Shown: piece after piece, positions 52,049-63,489 of the stretch
Position numbering within the stretch: the stretch's first letter is position 1
Layout: each line of letters begins with the position of its first letter
Assembly (NCBI GenBank): GCA_014529385.2
Contig: CM043956.1
Coordinates: forward strand, 85,549,721 to 85,613,720
Length of the DNA: 64,000 nucleotides
From: Adiantum capillus-veneris
Taxonomy: Eukaryota; Streptophyta; Polypodiopsida; Polypodiales; Pteridaceae
Direction: 5' to 3'
Position numbers and translations under genes: made by a program
Notes under the pieces: model-generated
What the model saw: the letters and a program-made list of their open reading frames with translations, nothing else
Database searches by the model: none
What the model was told of the DNA's origin: nothing

Positions 52049-52406
52049 TCTATACTGACCTGACACACACTCTTGGGATGATATACACACACAGTATGGG
52101 GCACCACTCGGCTTACACAATCCACCTGGCCGAGACAGGGAACACACCGATGGAGTGAGAGGAGAGAGACTGTCGGTTTACCCACTCCACACAGAGAGAG
52201 ACACACACACACACACACCCAAAAAACTCAGCACAAAAGAGAAGAATTTAGGATTTTTACATACAATTGATCTTGGGCCAGCACCAATGGGGCAAATAGC
52301 TCACACAATATGGGTAGAATATGCTAGATACAATCACAAATTGGAGCTGAAGCTTCGCTCATAGGAGAAACTTACATAGCCAAAAAAACATACAAACATT
52401 GAGAAA
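52049..52406 (-). other. Element D 3' non-coding part
   Basis: Continues across the CACTA insertion at 60521. No recognisable gene; a short (CA)n tract at 52199-52219. Confidence 0.5.
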
Positions 52407-52532
52407 CACTACAAGAGACTATTCATATTAGCGACGCTCACACAACGACGCTCAAAAAAAATAATCCCGGTGTCGCTATGAGCGAGCGTCGCAAATTTAC
52501 AAGTAAATTTGCGACGCTCATAGCGACGCTGG
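52407..52532 (+). promoter_or_regulatory. Left terminal and subterminal repeats of the CACTA element
   Basis: After CACTACAAGAG there are alternating AGCGACGCT and AGCGTCGC motifs. 52483-52528 is a palindrome around TTTACAAGTAAA (GAGCGTCGCAAA / TTTGCGACGCTC). In En/Spm such motifs bind TNPA. Confidence 0.85.
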
Positions 52533-52619
52533 CTGGGCTAAAAAAATAACAGAGAGCGCCCAAAAACTCAGATCTCAGATCTGAGTTTTTCGGCACCCTC
52601 AAGCAAGGAGCAGGTAACG

Positions 52620-52670
<51 letters not shown>

Positions 52671-52768
52671 CTCCACACACACACACACACACACGAGGAG
52701 AGGAAGGAGAGCCAGGTATGCTCCTTCCCTCTCCTCACTCTCATGTTCCCTTCCCCTCTTTCTCTCTC

Positions 52769-52800
<32 letters not shown>

Positions 52801-52806
52801 AGTGTT

Positions 52807-52862
<56 letters not shown>

Positions 52863-53484
52863 AACATAAACAAAAACGCACACACACATACATAAACAAA
52901 GAATGCACACACACATTGAGAGAGGAAAAGAGAGAGAGAGAGAGAGCATGCATAAACAAAAAACGCACACATTGAGAGAGGAAAAGAGAGAGAGAACATG
53001 CATAAACAAAAAACGCACACATTGAGAGAGGAAAAGAGAGAGAAAACATGCATAAACAAAAAAACGCACACACATTGAGAGAGAAAGAGAGAGAAACTAA
53101 TTTAACGTCGTAGGAAACTAATTAAAATTAAAAGACCTAAAGATCTAGCCGACGAGGAGTTGAACTCAAGACCTATTATTCAAGAGGGAAATGGCATAAC
53201 CAATCTATCATACTTGGCATGGGTGATAGAAAGGTTATACCATTTATCTCTTTTTATTGGCACACACACCCACACACGCGCACACACACAAGAAGAAGAG
53301 AGTTATAACGTCGTAGGAAACTATCCTAAAAGACGTTAAAGATTAGGTTAGATGTAGACTTATTAAATTAGATTTAGGTTTATTTAAGTTAAATTAGATT
53401 AGATTTAGGTTTATTTTTAATTAGATTTACGTTTAGTTACGCTAGATTTAGATTTACGTTATATTAGATTAGATTTAGGTCTCC
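52533..53484. repeat. Microsatellites and a 50-60-bp minisatellite in the CACTA 5' region
   Basis: (CT)n at 52625-52667, (AC)n at 52676-52694, (CT)n and (AC)n at 52760-52799, (GA)n at 52811-52858. 52861-53097 holds four units of CATGCATAAACAAAAAACGC...CACATTGAGAGAGGAAAAG. 53289-53475 (AACGTCGTAGGAAACTATCC, TTAGATTTAGGTTTATTT) recurs at 54034-54175. Confidence 0.85.
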
Positions 53485-53487
53485 ATA

Positions 53488-53840
53488 GACTGCGATGCCT
53501 GCATGAAGCGGGTGAAGAAAGCCCTCAATGGAATATAGGGTATTGCTGCCTTCACTCATGGTAGGCTTCGTCGATCCAAAAGTACTGGTGAAATGTCTTC
53601 AGAAGATAGGGAAGAAGGTGGATCTTCAGGGCGGCAAGAGTCACTACATCCCGACACAATGACCATCTAGACAACCTCTAGTCATTCAACAGCAACTTCA
53701 AAGTTAGTAACAAGAGCAAGAACGGTCTAAAGGGCCAATTGCTGTCGTCAGATGTGGATGGAGATGAGGCAGCGTCACCGCCGGAAGTTAACTCTCACAT
53801 CTTTAGTGATGAGAATGCCAACTCTTGCCGAGTTATGTGA
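53488..53840 (+). pseudogene. Captured fragment of a heavy-metal-associated (HMA/HIPP-like) protein gene
   Basis: 53488 reads DCDACMKRVKKALNGI, a textbook HMA start with metal-binding CxxC (CDAC) and the following basic helix. In a shifted frame comes VLVKCLQKIGKKVDLQGGKS, like the 'LIKKLxKxGKxAEL' end of the same domain, and then NKSKNGLKGQLLSSDVDGDE, AASPPEVNSHIF and a TGA at 53838. Frames change at least twice and a TAG interrupts. It lies between direct repeats in the 5' part of the CACTA element, so it is a transduplicated host exon. It is not part of any CACTA protein I know. Confidence 0.6.
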
Positions 53841-53971
53841 AAAATTATGTGTTAAATCAGTTTTAAGGTTCTTATAATCCCTGTTAGTTTAGTTCTTTGT
53901 TTTTAATATAACATAATTTACGTTAGATTTAGATTTATGTTATATTAGATTAGACTTAGGTTTATTTAGGT

Positions 53972-54035
<64 letters not shown>

Positions 54036-54465
54036 GAAGAAGAGAGTTTTAACGTCGTAGGAAACTATCCCAAAAGACGTTAAAGATTAGGTTAGATGTA
54101 GACTTACGTTAAATTAGATTTAGGTTTATTTTTAGTTAGATTTACGTTTATTTAGATTTACGCTTATTTACGTTAGATCGAGTCCACGCAAGAATTACTT
54201 ACGGTTTAGGGTTTAGAGTTAGACGAACAGTGAAAAGATCTACTGTGAAAAGATGTTAAGATGCTGTGAAGTGCTACAGCTAGAGAAGAGGCAAAGGGGT
54301 TTTGTCCACTACATGCAGTATCATGTAGACGTGGGTCTGTAGATTTCTTGTACCCACAAATATAGGTATTGACCAATAAAGACGAGATTATAACCCGGTG
54401 GTTCTGATCTCCGTGCACCTCTAGACCGAGGTGTGCGGGGATTGGACATGACTAGAGAATGTGAG

Positions 54466-54497
<32 letters not shown>

Positions 54498-54556
54498 GAA
54501 GAATGCCAATAGAATATTAAATTTGTTGTCCAGGTTATAAGATTTTTATCCTCATT
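53841..54556 (+). repeat. CACTA 5' region: (CA)n, TTAGATTTAGG repeats, (GA)n
   Basis: (AC)n at 53977-54034, then the second copy of the AACGTCGTAGGAAAC block, (GA)n at 54466-54496. No gene before the TNP2 ATG. Confidence 0.8.
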
Positions 54557-57500
54557 ATGAGTAGTGACGAGGATGTGGGACCGTCCAACCGAAACACCTA
54601 TCTCTCAACGAGGGTCTTATGTCCTTGTAATCAATGCAAGCATGCTGTGCGACGGACAAGACGTGTTTCTTTGCAGCACGTTCGCGAATTTGGCGAGTTC
54701 GATCCATCTATTATAGATCGAGTTGTTGCCAATTATAACTCGTCGGACTCTGACGCTGGCCAACAAGCAGCAATCTTGCAACCCAATAGACGTGTTCGCA
54801 GGCGCTTTGGTCAAGCAGCATATGTGAGGCCACAAGATGTAGCCTCTGACAGCTCGGGGGATGATCATGCAGAGCACATTCCCAACGAGGCAATGTTTGA
54901 GCCCGAGATTGATGAAATGATCGAGACGATCATGGATTCAGAAAGGCTTATCTATGATGATATGAAAAGTGAAGCCGATACGCCATTGTATAATGGAGCA
55001 CGTATGTCTAGATTGAAAGCACTCCTGGTTCTTCTCAACATGCAGGCAAAGTTTGGATGGAGTGACACTAGCGTCACAGCGCTTTTCAGGTGATCTATTA
55101 CAATTAGTTTACTTTAATAAAACTCTAAATGTATAATGATCTGATAGATTTTTACACGACTGTATCGTATTTTTATGTTGTGTAGATTGCTTAAAGAGCA
55201 CATACTACCAGCTGACAATGTGATGCCAGATTCCCGAGATGAAGCAAGAAAGATTTTGCGAAACTTGGGGATGGATTACAATTCTATCCACGCTTGTCCT
55301 AATGACTGCATTCTTTTCAGAGGGGAATACATAGACATGGAGAAGTGTCCGAAATGTGATTCCGAAAGATATCGAGTAGATCTCCACGGGACAAAAATTC
55401 CACAAAAGGTTTTGCGACATTTTCCTCTGCTTCCTCGCATCAAGCATTTCTTCGAATGTAAGTCCATGGCCGCCCTAGCATCATGGCATGAGGAGAATAA
55501 ATCTTCGGATGGTGTGCTACGAATTCCTGCAGATTGCGCAGCCTGGAAACATATAGATGGAACATGGTCGGATTTTGCCAGGGAAGCTCGAAATTTGCGC
55601 TTAGGCCTGGCTATGGATGGCGTAAATCCATTTGGTCAAAGATCAACATCTTACAGTGTATGGCCCGTTGTCATCGTCAACTACAACATTCCCCCGTGGT
55701 TGACTACGAAGAAGGGGCACCTATGGCTAAGCTTGATTGTGCCAGGGCGATATAAAGTGGAGAATATGGATGTGTATCTTCGTCCACTATTGGAAGAGCT
55801 ACAACAATTGTGGATTGGCATAGAGGTGGTGGATATGAGCCGACACACAGGACGACGGAATGCTTTGATCAGAGGCATTCTAATGTGGACCATGCATGAC
55901 TATCCCGGGCTAACAGAATGCTCAGGTGATCTATTGACACTCCTCACTCAGACACTGTAAATCTTGTTTTTTCCCATAGTTGATCTATTATCATGTGTAT
56001 ACATGCAGGGCTTCAAACAAGCGGATACAGAGCATGTGTCACATGTGGACCTAGACTGAATGCACGTAGGGCGCCCTCACTGAAGAAGCAAATCTACGAA
56101 GGTCATCAAGCGTATCTTCCAGAGAATCATGTGTTACGCGACGGCTTTTTGGGAAGAGAGCCACCAAGGATGTCTGCACAAGCATGGTTAGAGCAGAAGG
56201 AGATGTGCGATGACGGATTGCCTCCAGGGATGAAGAGACTATCTCTATGGTACGAGTTACCATACTGGCCCCGACTCATGATCAATCACTTGCTCGATCC
56301 AATGCACATATTCAAGAATGTGGGTAATCTACTATGGGACCATCTGACCGGCAAGAAAGATACTTTGGGAGCCAGAGTTGACCTTAGAAATGTGGATCGT
56401 ATGGAGCAATATTGGCCGCAAACAGCGTCTGATGGATCGATAAAACTCCCTAAAGCACCATGGATTTTCACAGGAGCCCAAGAACGCAAAGTAAAAGAGA
56501 CCATTCGATCTTTGCGGACCCCCACTGGCGTAATGCACTCGCTCCGAACGTGTTTTACTAAAGAAGGAAAGCTTACCGGTTTGAAGTCACACGATTGGCA
56601 TAAAATGTGTCAGGTACGTTCATAGTGGACTTTAATATCATTGCATAAAATGTGGACTTTAATATCATTGCTGCACATACTTTACAGTTTATTTTACCGG
56701 TTGCCATTGAGGGATGTTTGTCTCTCGACATCCGTAACACAATCTACAAACTTGCAAAGCTGGTGCAATGGATCTCACAAAAGGAGATCAACGTAGACTC
56801 CATACCATTCGCCAAACTAAATGCTGCGGAGCTTGTGTGCATGTTTGAGAAACATTTTCCTACTACCATGCTAACCATTCAGGTGCATCTTCTTGTTCAC
56901 ATAGTTGATGAGGTGGAAATAGCTGGCACAGTTCATTCCAGATGGATGTTCTTCTTAGAACGTTTCATGAAAACGCTTAAGGGATATGTGCGTCAAAAGG
57001 CACGTCCGGAGGGTAGCATGGCAGAAGGTTGGTTGGTATCAGAGTCCCTAGTGTACATTGGAGAGTGGCTAGACGGATTTGATAAAGCCCGGGACACGCT
57101 ATGGTGAACCATAGATGATGAGCGCATATCTGGGATTGTCATGTGCAATCGCGGTGTTGAGAAGAAGATGACGGAAGATCTAGAGGCTAAAATCAACCGA
57201 TTTTGCATGCTTCACAATCCAGTGATGCAAAAGTGGATTTCACAATATGAGGATGCAAAGCAAGAGTGACAAACGGCACGAATCGAGTGGAGACGGGGAA
57301 GACAACCACCGATGCACTATCCGACGGTTTTGGAGAGCCTACCAACCTTCATGAGCTTAAGATGGTTGCACAACCAATTGAAAAGCGCACAAAAATGCGG
57401 TGACGAAGTGACTGAGGAAGAGTGGGAGTACTCTCGGGGTTAAGGGACCAGGTAAGTTTGCAATGTACGACTAGCTAGTGACTTTATTTCTAAACGTTTG

Positions 57501-58284
57501 AACGGCCACTCATAATCTTTGTTCGTTGTAGTATAAGTCATACACAGAAGCATGGTGTAAAGGTCAACATTTTAGGGTGGAACGAATGGACAAAAAGCGT
57601 TTTACTCAAGATTGTGGAATCATGGCAAAATTTGAACGGTCTAGTCAATGACGTTCCTCTGATGCAGATCCTGTGGTGGCGGAACTCACTTACTTCGGCA
57701 CGCTGCAAGAGATTTTGAGGATCAATTACAGAGGATTTTTTGTCGACTTGTTCGACGTGCAATGGTTCAAGATAATCATGGAGGGTCGCAACGCTACTGT
57801 GCGTAGAAGAGAGTCTGGTTTTCTTGAGGTGGATTCTACTAAGAAATGGACTGACCTAAGAGACACTTTCGTACTACCCGAGCATTGTGAACAAGTAAGT
57901 ATGTAAATAGTTAACATCCCCCTTTTACAAGTTATGTGCTTGAAAGCTCTCATGTAAGTTATGTGGCTCTGGCAGGTAATATTTCATCCTACAAAGTCTA
58001 CATCAAACTGGTGGTACGTCATAGAGGTAGCCCCTCGTAGTGCAAGGACGTATGAAGGCTACCATGTGCCAATCACAACGGCATCAATGGAGGAGATCAG
58101 AGAAGATGCTCAATCAGAAGCCGCTGCGGTGGTGCCAGACGAGCATCAAGATGCTACTACTCTATATGGGGTGCATGCAGAGGAGCTACAAAATGAAACA
58201 GAGGATATGTGTTTAAACGGAGAGCTCTATATAGATATAGGAAGTTATGCTGAGTTATGCGAGGATGAGAGAGAGATCTCTTAA
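54557..58284 (+). pseudogene. tnp2: TNP2-type CACTA transposase
   Basis: The enzyme that would excise CACTA elements. Exons are 54557-55089, 55186-55925, 56009-56613, 56688-57451, 57532-57894 and 57976-58284. Exon 1 carries the transposase-associated CPCNQC motif. Exons 2-3 are the Transposase_21 (tnp2) core: CPNDC, CPKC, GLAMDGVNPFGQRSTSYSVWP, YNIPPWLTTKKG, DPMHIFKNVGNLLWDHLTGK. Exon 4 is the DUF4218 part: HLLVHIVDEVEIAGTVHSRW, MEKFL-like FLERFMKTLKGYVRQKARPEGS. Exons 5-6 are DUF4216: LTYFGTLQEILRINYRG, FDVQWF, WWYVIEVAPR. Breaks: TGA at 57105 and 57267, TAA at 57441, TGA at 57649; three of the four fit CGA codons. Splice sites are otherwise good. Confidence 0.9.
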
Positions 58285-58556
58285 AGCCACAAATATTGTA
58301 TTTGAACAATTTTGCTCCGTGTTGTAAAAGCTCTGGCTCTCTAAGTACCTTCCATGGTGTATAACGCTCTTTTCTACTCGCGCTCACATCTTTTGATTGA
58401 AAATTCTGAGTTTTCGACTTGCCTCTTCTATCACTCAATTCATTGCGTCATTGTATTTATATGCGTCATTACGTCATTGTATTTAATGGTCTTTGCGTCA
58501 TTGTCTACTCTATTCATTCAATATTAAGTTTAAATATTCGTGTGTTTAATGCAGGT

Positions 58557-59866
58557 ATGGATGATGAGGAGTTTATTTCTTCTTTGTCACCGCAGTAGAG
58601 ACAGTGGTACGTGGAGCGTCAACGCTCTGGCGCATCATCGTGCGTTCCTACTCCATCCGCATCTCCCTCTCTTTCGGAGCATTTGGCGCGCTCTGAAGCT
58701 TCGGCGTCGATGAGACGAGCTTCACACTCGTCTAGACACTGGCGCTCTAGTGGTGGCGGTGGCGGTTGTTGTGGGGATTCCGCCACCGATGCCTCCACAC
58801 CGCCTCGTGTTCGACGAGGCTCTTTACCCTCCCCTTCTTTGCCCGCCCCCACACCAGCCACAGCATCGCCATCTACGCCAGGTTTTGCAGGGCTGACTGT
58901 TCCTAGCAGCTACACACCTCTACCTACTCCGCCAGGAGCCACCCCACTCGACACTCCTCGCTTCGGGGCCGAGACGCCGGTGGAGACACCTGATGTCCGT
59001 ACCCCCATCGACACGCCGCTAGAGACCCCTGTCGGGACACCCAGGTTCACGCGTCACCGGCCAGAGGGCTTGCCTTACTCTGTCGACTTCAGCGGCGGCA
59101 TCATCATGGATGATGACGGCAAGAAGGTGATCTCGCGCATGCGTGGTCTTTGCTCTCAGCTGTTTAGACACTACATACTAAACAAATGGAGTGAAGTATC
59201 AAGTGATTTAAAAAACAGAGTCATCAGCATACTTCATGATGAGTTTCTCGTTCCAACACGGGATCAGCGCTTCAATGAAGACCTGATGAAGATTCGAATG
59301 CGTGAATACTGCAAACACAAGCGTTCCGAAGTGCAAAAAGCAATCAAGCATGGGTCGAATAGGCCAGATTGGCTGGCCAAAGAAGATTGGAAGAATGCGA
59401 AGAAAGCAGCGCACGAGAATCCCGACAAGTGGAAGCAACAAAAGGATGCAGCCAGAGCGCGAGTAGAGGCAGGGAGCTCGCACCACTTGGGGAGTGGTGG
59501 ATGGGCATCATTTGAGGCCGATTTTTTAAGTGTTTTCGCATTGCTCTTTATGTTCGATAGTTTAGGGTTTATGAGTTTTTTAATTCTAACATAATGAATT
59601 CTTTGTATGTTTTGACAGTGGTCGATGACACGACGTGATCCCACACCGTACGAGCGCGAGTACGCAGGCAGGAAGGGCTTAAACGCCCTGATGGAAATTC
59701 TCAGTTCTCGCGGCGGCATGGTTAGTATTAGGGTTTACTCTTTTCTATTTTTTGTATTGTTTTATAAATGTCGTTATATGTTTATACTTACTGAAAGCTG
59801 TCTTATTGTCTTTTTTTGCAGAATCCGACAGATACGCCACTTGGACGCGATGAGACGTCTGACTAG
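58557..59866 (+). pseudogene. TNPA-type (Transposase_24) CACTA protein
   Basis: ATG at 58557 (MDDEEFISSLSPQ), an in-frame TAG at 58596-58598 (likely CAG), then RQWYVERQRSG in the same frame. The N-terminal half is Ser/Pro/Thr-rich with PLDTPRF, PVETPDVRTPIDTP repeats. The C-terminal half fits the plant Ptta/En/Spm Transposase_24 domain: RHYILNKWSEVSSDLKNRVI, EYCKHKRSEVQKAIKHG, RPDWLAKEDWKN, WKQQKDAARARVEAGSSHHL, then after an intron (to 59617) WSMTRRDPTPYEREYAGRKG. A last intron at 59721-59821 leads to NPTDTPLGRDETSD and a TAG at 59864. In En/Spm the matching protein binds the subterminal motifs and assists TNP2. The second donor near 59530 is poor. Confidence 0.8.
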
Positions 59867-60232
59867 ACGACATCAGTTTAGCCATAGCTAGATAGCATTA
59901 GTTTAGGGTTTCTCATAGCTTATGTATCATGAGACGGATTTTATACGTCTTTTTGAACCATGTATATTATTAAATTTGTCACCGCAGTTCATTTTGCCAA
60001 TCAATTCTTTATGCCTATGATGTTGTACAATTGTCATTATTACATTTTCCAATCAATTCATTTTGCCTATGATGTGTACAATTGTCAATTTTACGCTTGT
60101 CAATTTTGCAAACAATGCGTCTTGTGGGTGACTATTTTGGGTCTATTATCTACCCTTGCACTTTTTTTAAAAAGTGAATCAAGTACAATATGGTTGATGG
60201 GTGGCAGGGCATTCAATGCCCTGTCACCAAAA
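59867..60232 (+). other. CACTA 3' untranslated region
   Basis: AT-rich; contains loosely repeated GTACAATTGTCAATTTTRC and AATCAATTC motifs. No gene. Confidence 0.6.
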
Positions 60233-60517
60233 AAAATTTCTCTCAGGTGTCGCTATAACCGTCGCTATTTATGGCTCTGTAGCGTCTCTATGAGCGTCGC
60301 TATAGACTTCTGTGTAAACGTCGCTATGACCATCGCTATGAGCATCGCTATGAGCGTCTCTATATAGCGACGCATATAGCGACGCCTATAGGGACGCATA
60401 TAGCGACGCTCTCGTAGTGATGCTATTAGCGACGGTTTTAGCGACGCCGGGGGTTATAAAAACCTAGTGTATTTCCGTCGCTAGCAGCGTCACAAGAGCA
60501 CACAACCTCTTGTAGTG
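60233..60517 (-). promoter_or_regulatory. Right terminal and subterminal repeats of the CACTA element
   Basis: About 16 copies of GTCGCTAT/ATAGCGACG-type motifs in both orientations, ending in CTCTTGTAGTG. Much denser than the left end. Confidence 0.88.
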
Positions 60518-60520
60518 AAA

Positions 60521-61124
60521 TTTGGCAAAATGGACAGCGCCATCACGTCTGGAACTGCCCAAAACCCCAGTTTACAATGTCTAAGTGCTCAAATCCGACC
60601 TCGGATGAGCAGTTTATGGCCAAAACAGGCTCCAAAATGAGCAAAAACACAGTTGCGGTTGTTCCTCCTCTCTTCTCCACGTTTTTTCTGGTCTTCTCTC
60701 TGTGTTTTCAGTTCCCACACTAAGCTTTATTACTTGGGCACCCTTGGCCTTTAGAAACGGACCCCAAACAGGCCAAAAACTGACCTCGCAGTGCATAGTT
60801 GTCACATTTTTGCATCATTCGTACACCTGGCACTCAGCTTTTGTCAATAATGCATCCCGCCACCACGTGAAGTGGCCCCAAAAGATGGTCCTCATGATGA
60901 AATTTTTGCATAATTATCACAAGAAAACACCCACGTTGCGTCCGTACTCACGTGCAAATATTGACCCCGTTCGACCTCCTGACGCCACTAGATGCCATCT
61001 GACGCACCTGCTTAGCTCATGTCGTCGGCCCGTGGATAGCTTCCTCGAGACGTTTTACGTGCTACCAACTCCTCCTTATTGTAAAAAAAACACACTGGTA
61101 CTAGTAAGGATGAAAATCTATGCA
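60521..61124 (-). other. Element D non-coding region after the gag-protease ORF
   Basis: Joins 52406 when the CACTA element is removed. A polymerase ORF would be expected here but no RT, RNase H or integrase motif can be read in any frame. Confidence 0.5.
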
Positions 61125-62842
61125 CTATGTACATGCTGTCCTACCTGTACACATGTGGGTCCCACGTAACCACCTCGCTCTGGAAAATGGGCAACAAGAG
61201 ATATGAGACTCGCCGCCTGGATCCCACACAAAAACACATTGCCTTCCCTGCATCAAAAGCTTAATCAAGGTTCCACCTGGCTCCCAAGGAAAACCTATAG
61301 AGATTCCATATATCAACCTTGCATCAAGGAGACAATCAATTATTTTGGCATAGACCGGCATGTGCAAATATATCTCCTTCTCCATAGTTGAAAGGTCTCC
61401 ACTGATCATTTGTGTCATCAATTCCTGCTTCTTTGACAATTCAATCTTGGTTTGCATCAGCCCTTCAATCACTTCATAAAGCCCTTCACTTTCATCTTCA
61501 ACCTCATTTGCAAATGCAACCAAACCAGACTCCTGGATTTCTTTGTCCACCATCAAAAGAAATGCAACATCACCATCCTCATCACTGCTGGTAGTACTAT
61601 CACTGTCCTCATCAGATACTGTGGAATAGTCTTCATCACTAGAATCATCCTCATCTTCATAAATCTCCTCCAATGTTTCCTTGTGTCCAAATTATATAGC
61701 TTCTTGGCACCTGTCTTTCCATAGAGGCTAATTGTACCCCATGTCCAATCTTGAACAGCTCCCACTGCATGTAACCATGGTCTGCCCAATATGATAGGAT
61801 ATGCTCCCAACCCCGCTGGCATCATATGAAAATCAACCACCGCCTTTGCATCATAGGCCTCCACTTCTAAGCTCTTTACAACACCCAAACATTTTACTTT
61901 TTGATGGTTTGCCAATCTAATCCGGAAGCCTGACACCCCAGTCACTGTGAGACCCATCTTCTCGACGCATGAGTGTGTTATGATGCATCCACCATCCACA
62001 TAACCTTGTCCCAAATTTTTTCTTTTATGCCACACATCAACTATTGGACAAATGTCTGGTAGCTCATCCATCGCCAACACCTTCACTAAACCTCTCTCTG
62101 GCTCTCTCTCCATTGGGTTAACCATCCTCTTCCACTGTCGTTTTAGTTTAGGCACCATCTCTATAAGCTGCCCAAAAGTAACATCTGCCTTCCTGATTGT
62201 CAGATCCTCCTTCAAGTCATAGCTTAATTGCCCATCCCCTAGTGGAAATTCTGAAACATGAAACTTTCGACGAGCCCTTCTTTTCCTCTTGGCCTTGACA
62301 TCCTCGCCTTCATGGCTCTTTCCCTTCTTCTTACTAGGACCTGGGGCACTTCTTCCTTCCTTGTCCTCTATAGTCCTCTTCCCAATAGGCATCACTAATG
62401 TATCCTCTAGCTTTGATGCCTTCTCCAAGGTGACTACACTTAATACTTTTGTCTTTCCCTTTTCCTCCTGGGTAAATCCACTGGTTCCTTCTTCTCCCTT
62501 TATTTCAATGCCATAATCATTTGACCTAGTTAGCACCTGTCTTGGCAATGGATACATGTCTCCCCCCATCGTTGGTGGCTTATCACATTGTGCGCTGATG
62601 TGGCCCAACTCTCCGCAATTATAACATGTGGGCGTCTGCCTCCAGAACCTACCATTGCTTTGTCCAACACCATTCCTAGGTCTTTCGTCACCTCCTGGCT
62701 GATTTGCAAACCTCCCTCGACCTCGATTATTTCCCACTTGACTTAGCAGGTTGAAGCTGAGATTCTTCATTAAATCTACCACTTGTCTCATGTCTTGCAT
62801 TAGCCCATCATCTTGCACAGATGTAGTGACCACTGATGGCAT
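61125..62842 (-). pseudogene. Element D nucleocapsid and protease region
   Basis: Minus-strand frame from 62842 to about 61560, then shifted to 61673-61125. It contains the zinc knuckle CYNCGELGHISAQC, a long basic/acidic linker (KAKRKRRARRKFHV), and a retropepsin-like domain: GQGYVDGGCIITHSCVEKMG (DGG active site), FRIRLANHQKVKCLGVV, YPIILGRPWLHAVGAVQDW. After a frameshift near 61670 comes a strongly acidic tail (EDEDDSSDEDYSTVSDEDSD). There is no polymerase behind it. A TAG near 62845 and a frameshift separate it from Gag. Confidence 0.75.
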
Positions 62843-62949
62843 AACCTAAATAGTAACATGAACCACTGGTTCATGATGAACCCCTGTCATGCGACCTTGC
62901 AAAGAATCCATAGGCTGAAATTCAGACCTCATGGGCAAAGACTCTACCC

Positions 62950-63489
62950 CTAATAGCTCATTTTCCTCAGCTTCCACTCTTTGTTCCTTGCCACCTCTAG
63001 TGCATCTTCATATGTCGTAGGCTTCTTTAACTGCACTCTCCAACGTATATTCTCCCAAAGACCAGCCAAGAACCTGTCCTTCTTCATCATGTCAGGCGGG
63101 GGTACCTGTGGTGCTAAGGCCTTGCACATCCGCTCCCATGCCAATGAAAACTTACGTATGTACGCATCTACTGGCTCACCTTCCTTTTGCACTAAAGCCT
63201 GTACTTCTTGCCACACTTTGTTAGGATCTTCTATCTTCACAAACTCCTCTTCCAACCCATGCCGTAGATTGTCCCAACTCAACCTTATGGGTGGATCAGC
63301 CACACACAACTCCTCTTCAAATGCTTTGGACCAAACTCGTGCATCACTCTTCAAACAGATTTGGAGAAGACATAACATCAGCTTCCGGTCACGAATCTGG
63401 TTGCTAATGCAGGCAACCTCCATCTTTTCCAAAAAGTCTTCCACATCTTCATCACTTCTTCCATGAAACTCCGGATAAGAGAAAGCCAT
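62950..63489 (-). pseudogene. gag: Element D Gag
   Basis: ATG at 63489 begins MAFSYPEFHGRSDEDVEDFL. The Retrotrans_gag domain runs through SDARVWSKAFEEEL, SWDNLRHGLEEEFV, WQEVQALVQKEGEPVDAYIR and DRFLAGLWENIRWRVQL, about 180 codons. A frameshift near 62990 leads into the continuation KEQRVEAEENELL and then the knuckle region. Capsid role by family. Confidence 0.8.

Larger units (their letters stand above)
52407..60517 (+). mobile_element. En/Spm-type CACTA transposon (8.1 kb)
   Basis: Ends CACTACAAGAG at 52407 and CTCTTGTAGTG at 60517, with the 3-bp target duplication AAA (52404-52406, 60518-60520). Subterminal regions hold many GCGACGCT/AGCGTCGC motifs. It carries a TNP2-type transposase gene (54557-58284), a TNPA-type gene (58557-59866), a captured heavy-metal-associated gene fragment, and microsatellites. 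Several stops show that the transposase is inactive. It inserted into element D. Confidence 0.95.

Noticed and set aside
52407-60517. Assigning the CATTAGG element to CACTA because of its similar first bases
   Set aside because: The true CACTA element here has CACTACAAGA ends, a 3-bp duplication and TNP2/TNPA genes. The CATTAGG element shares none of these.
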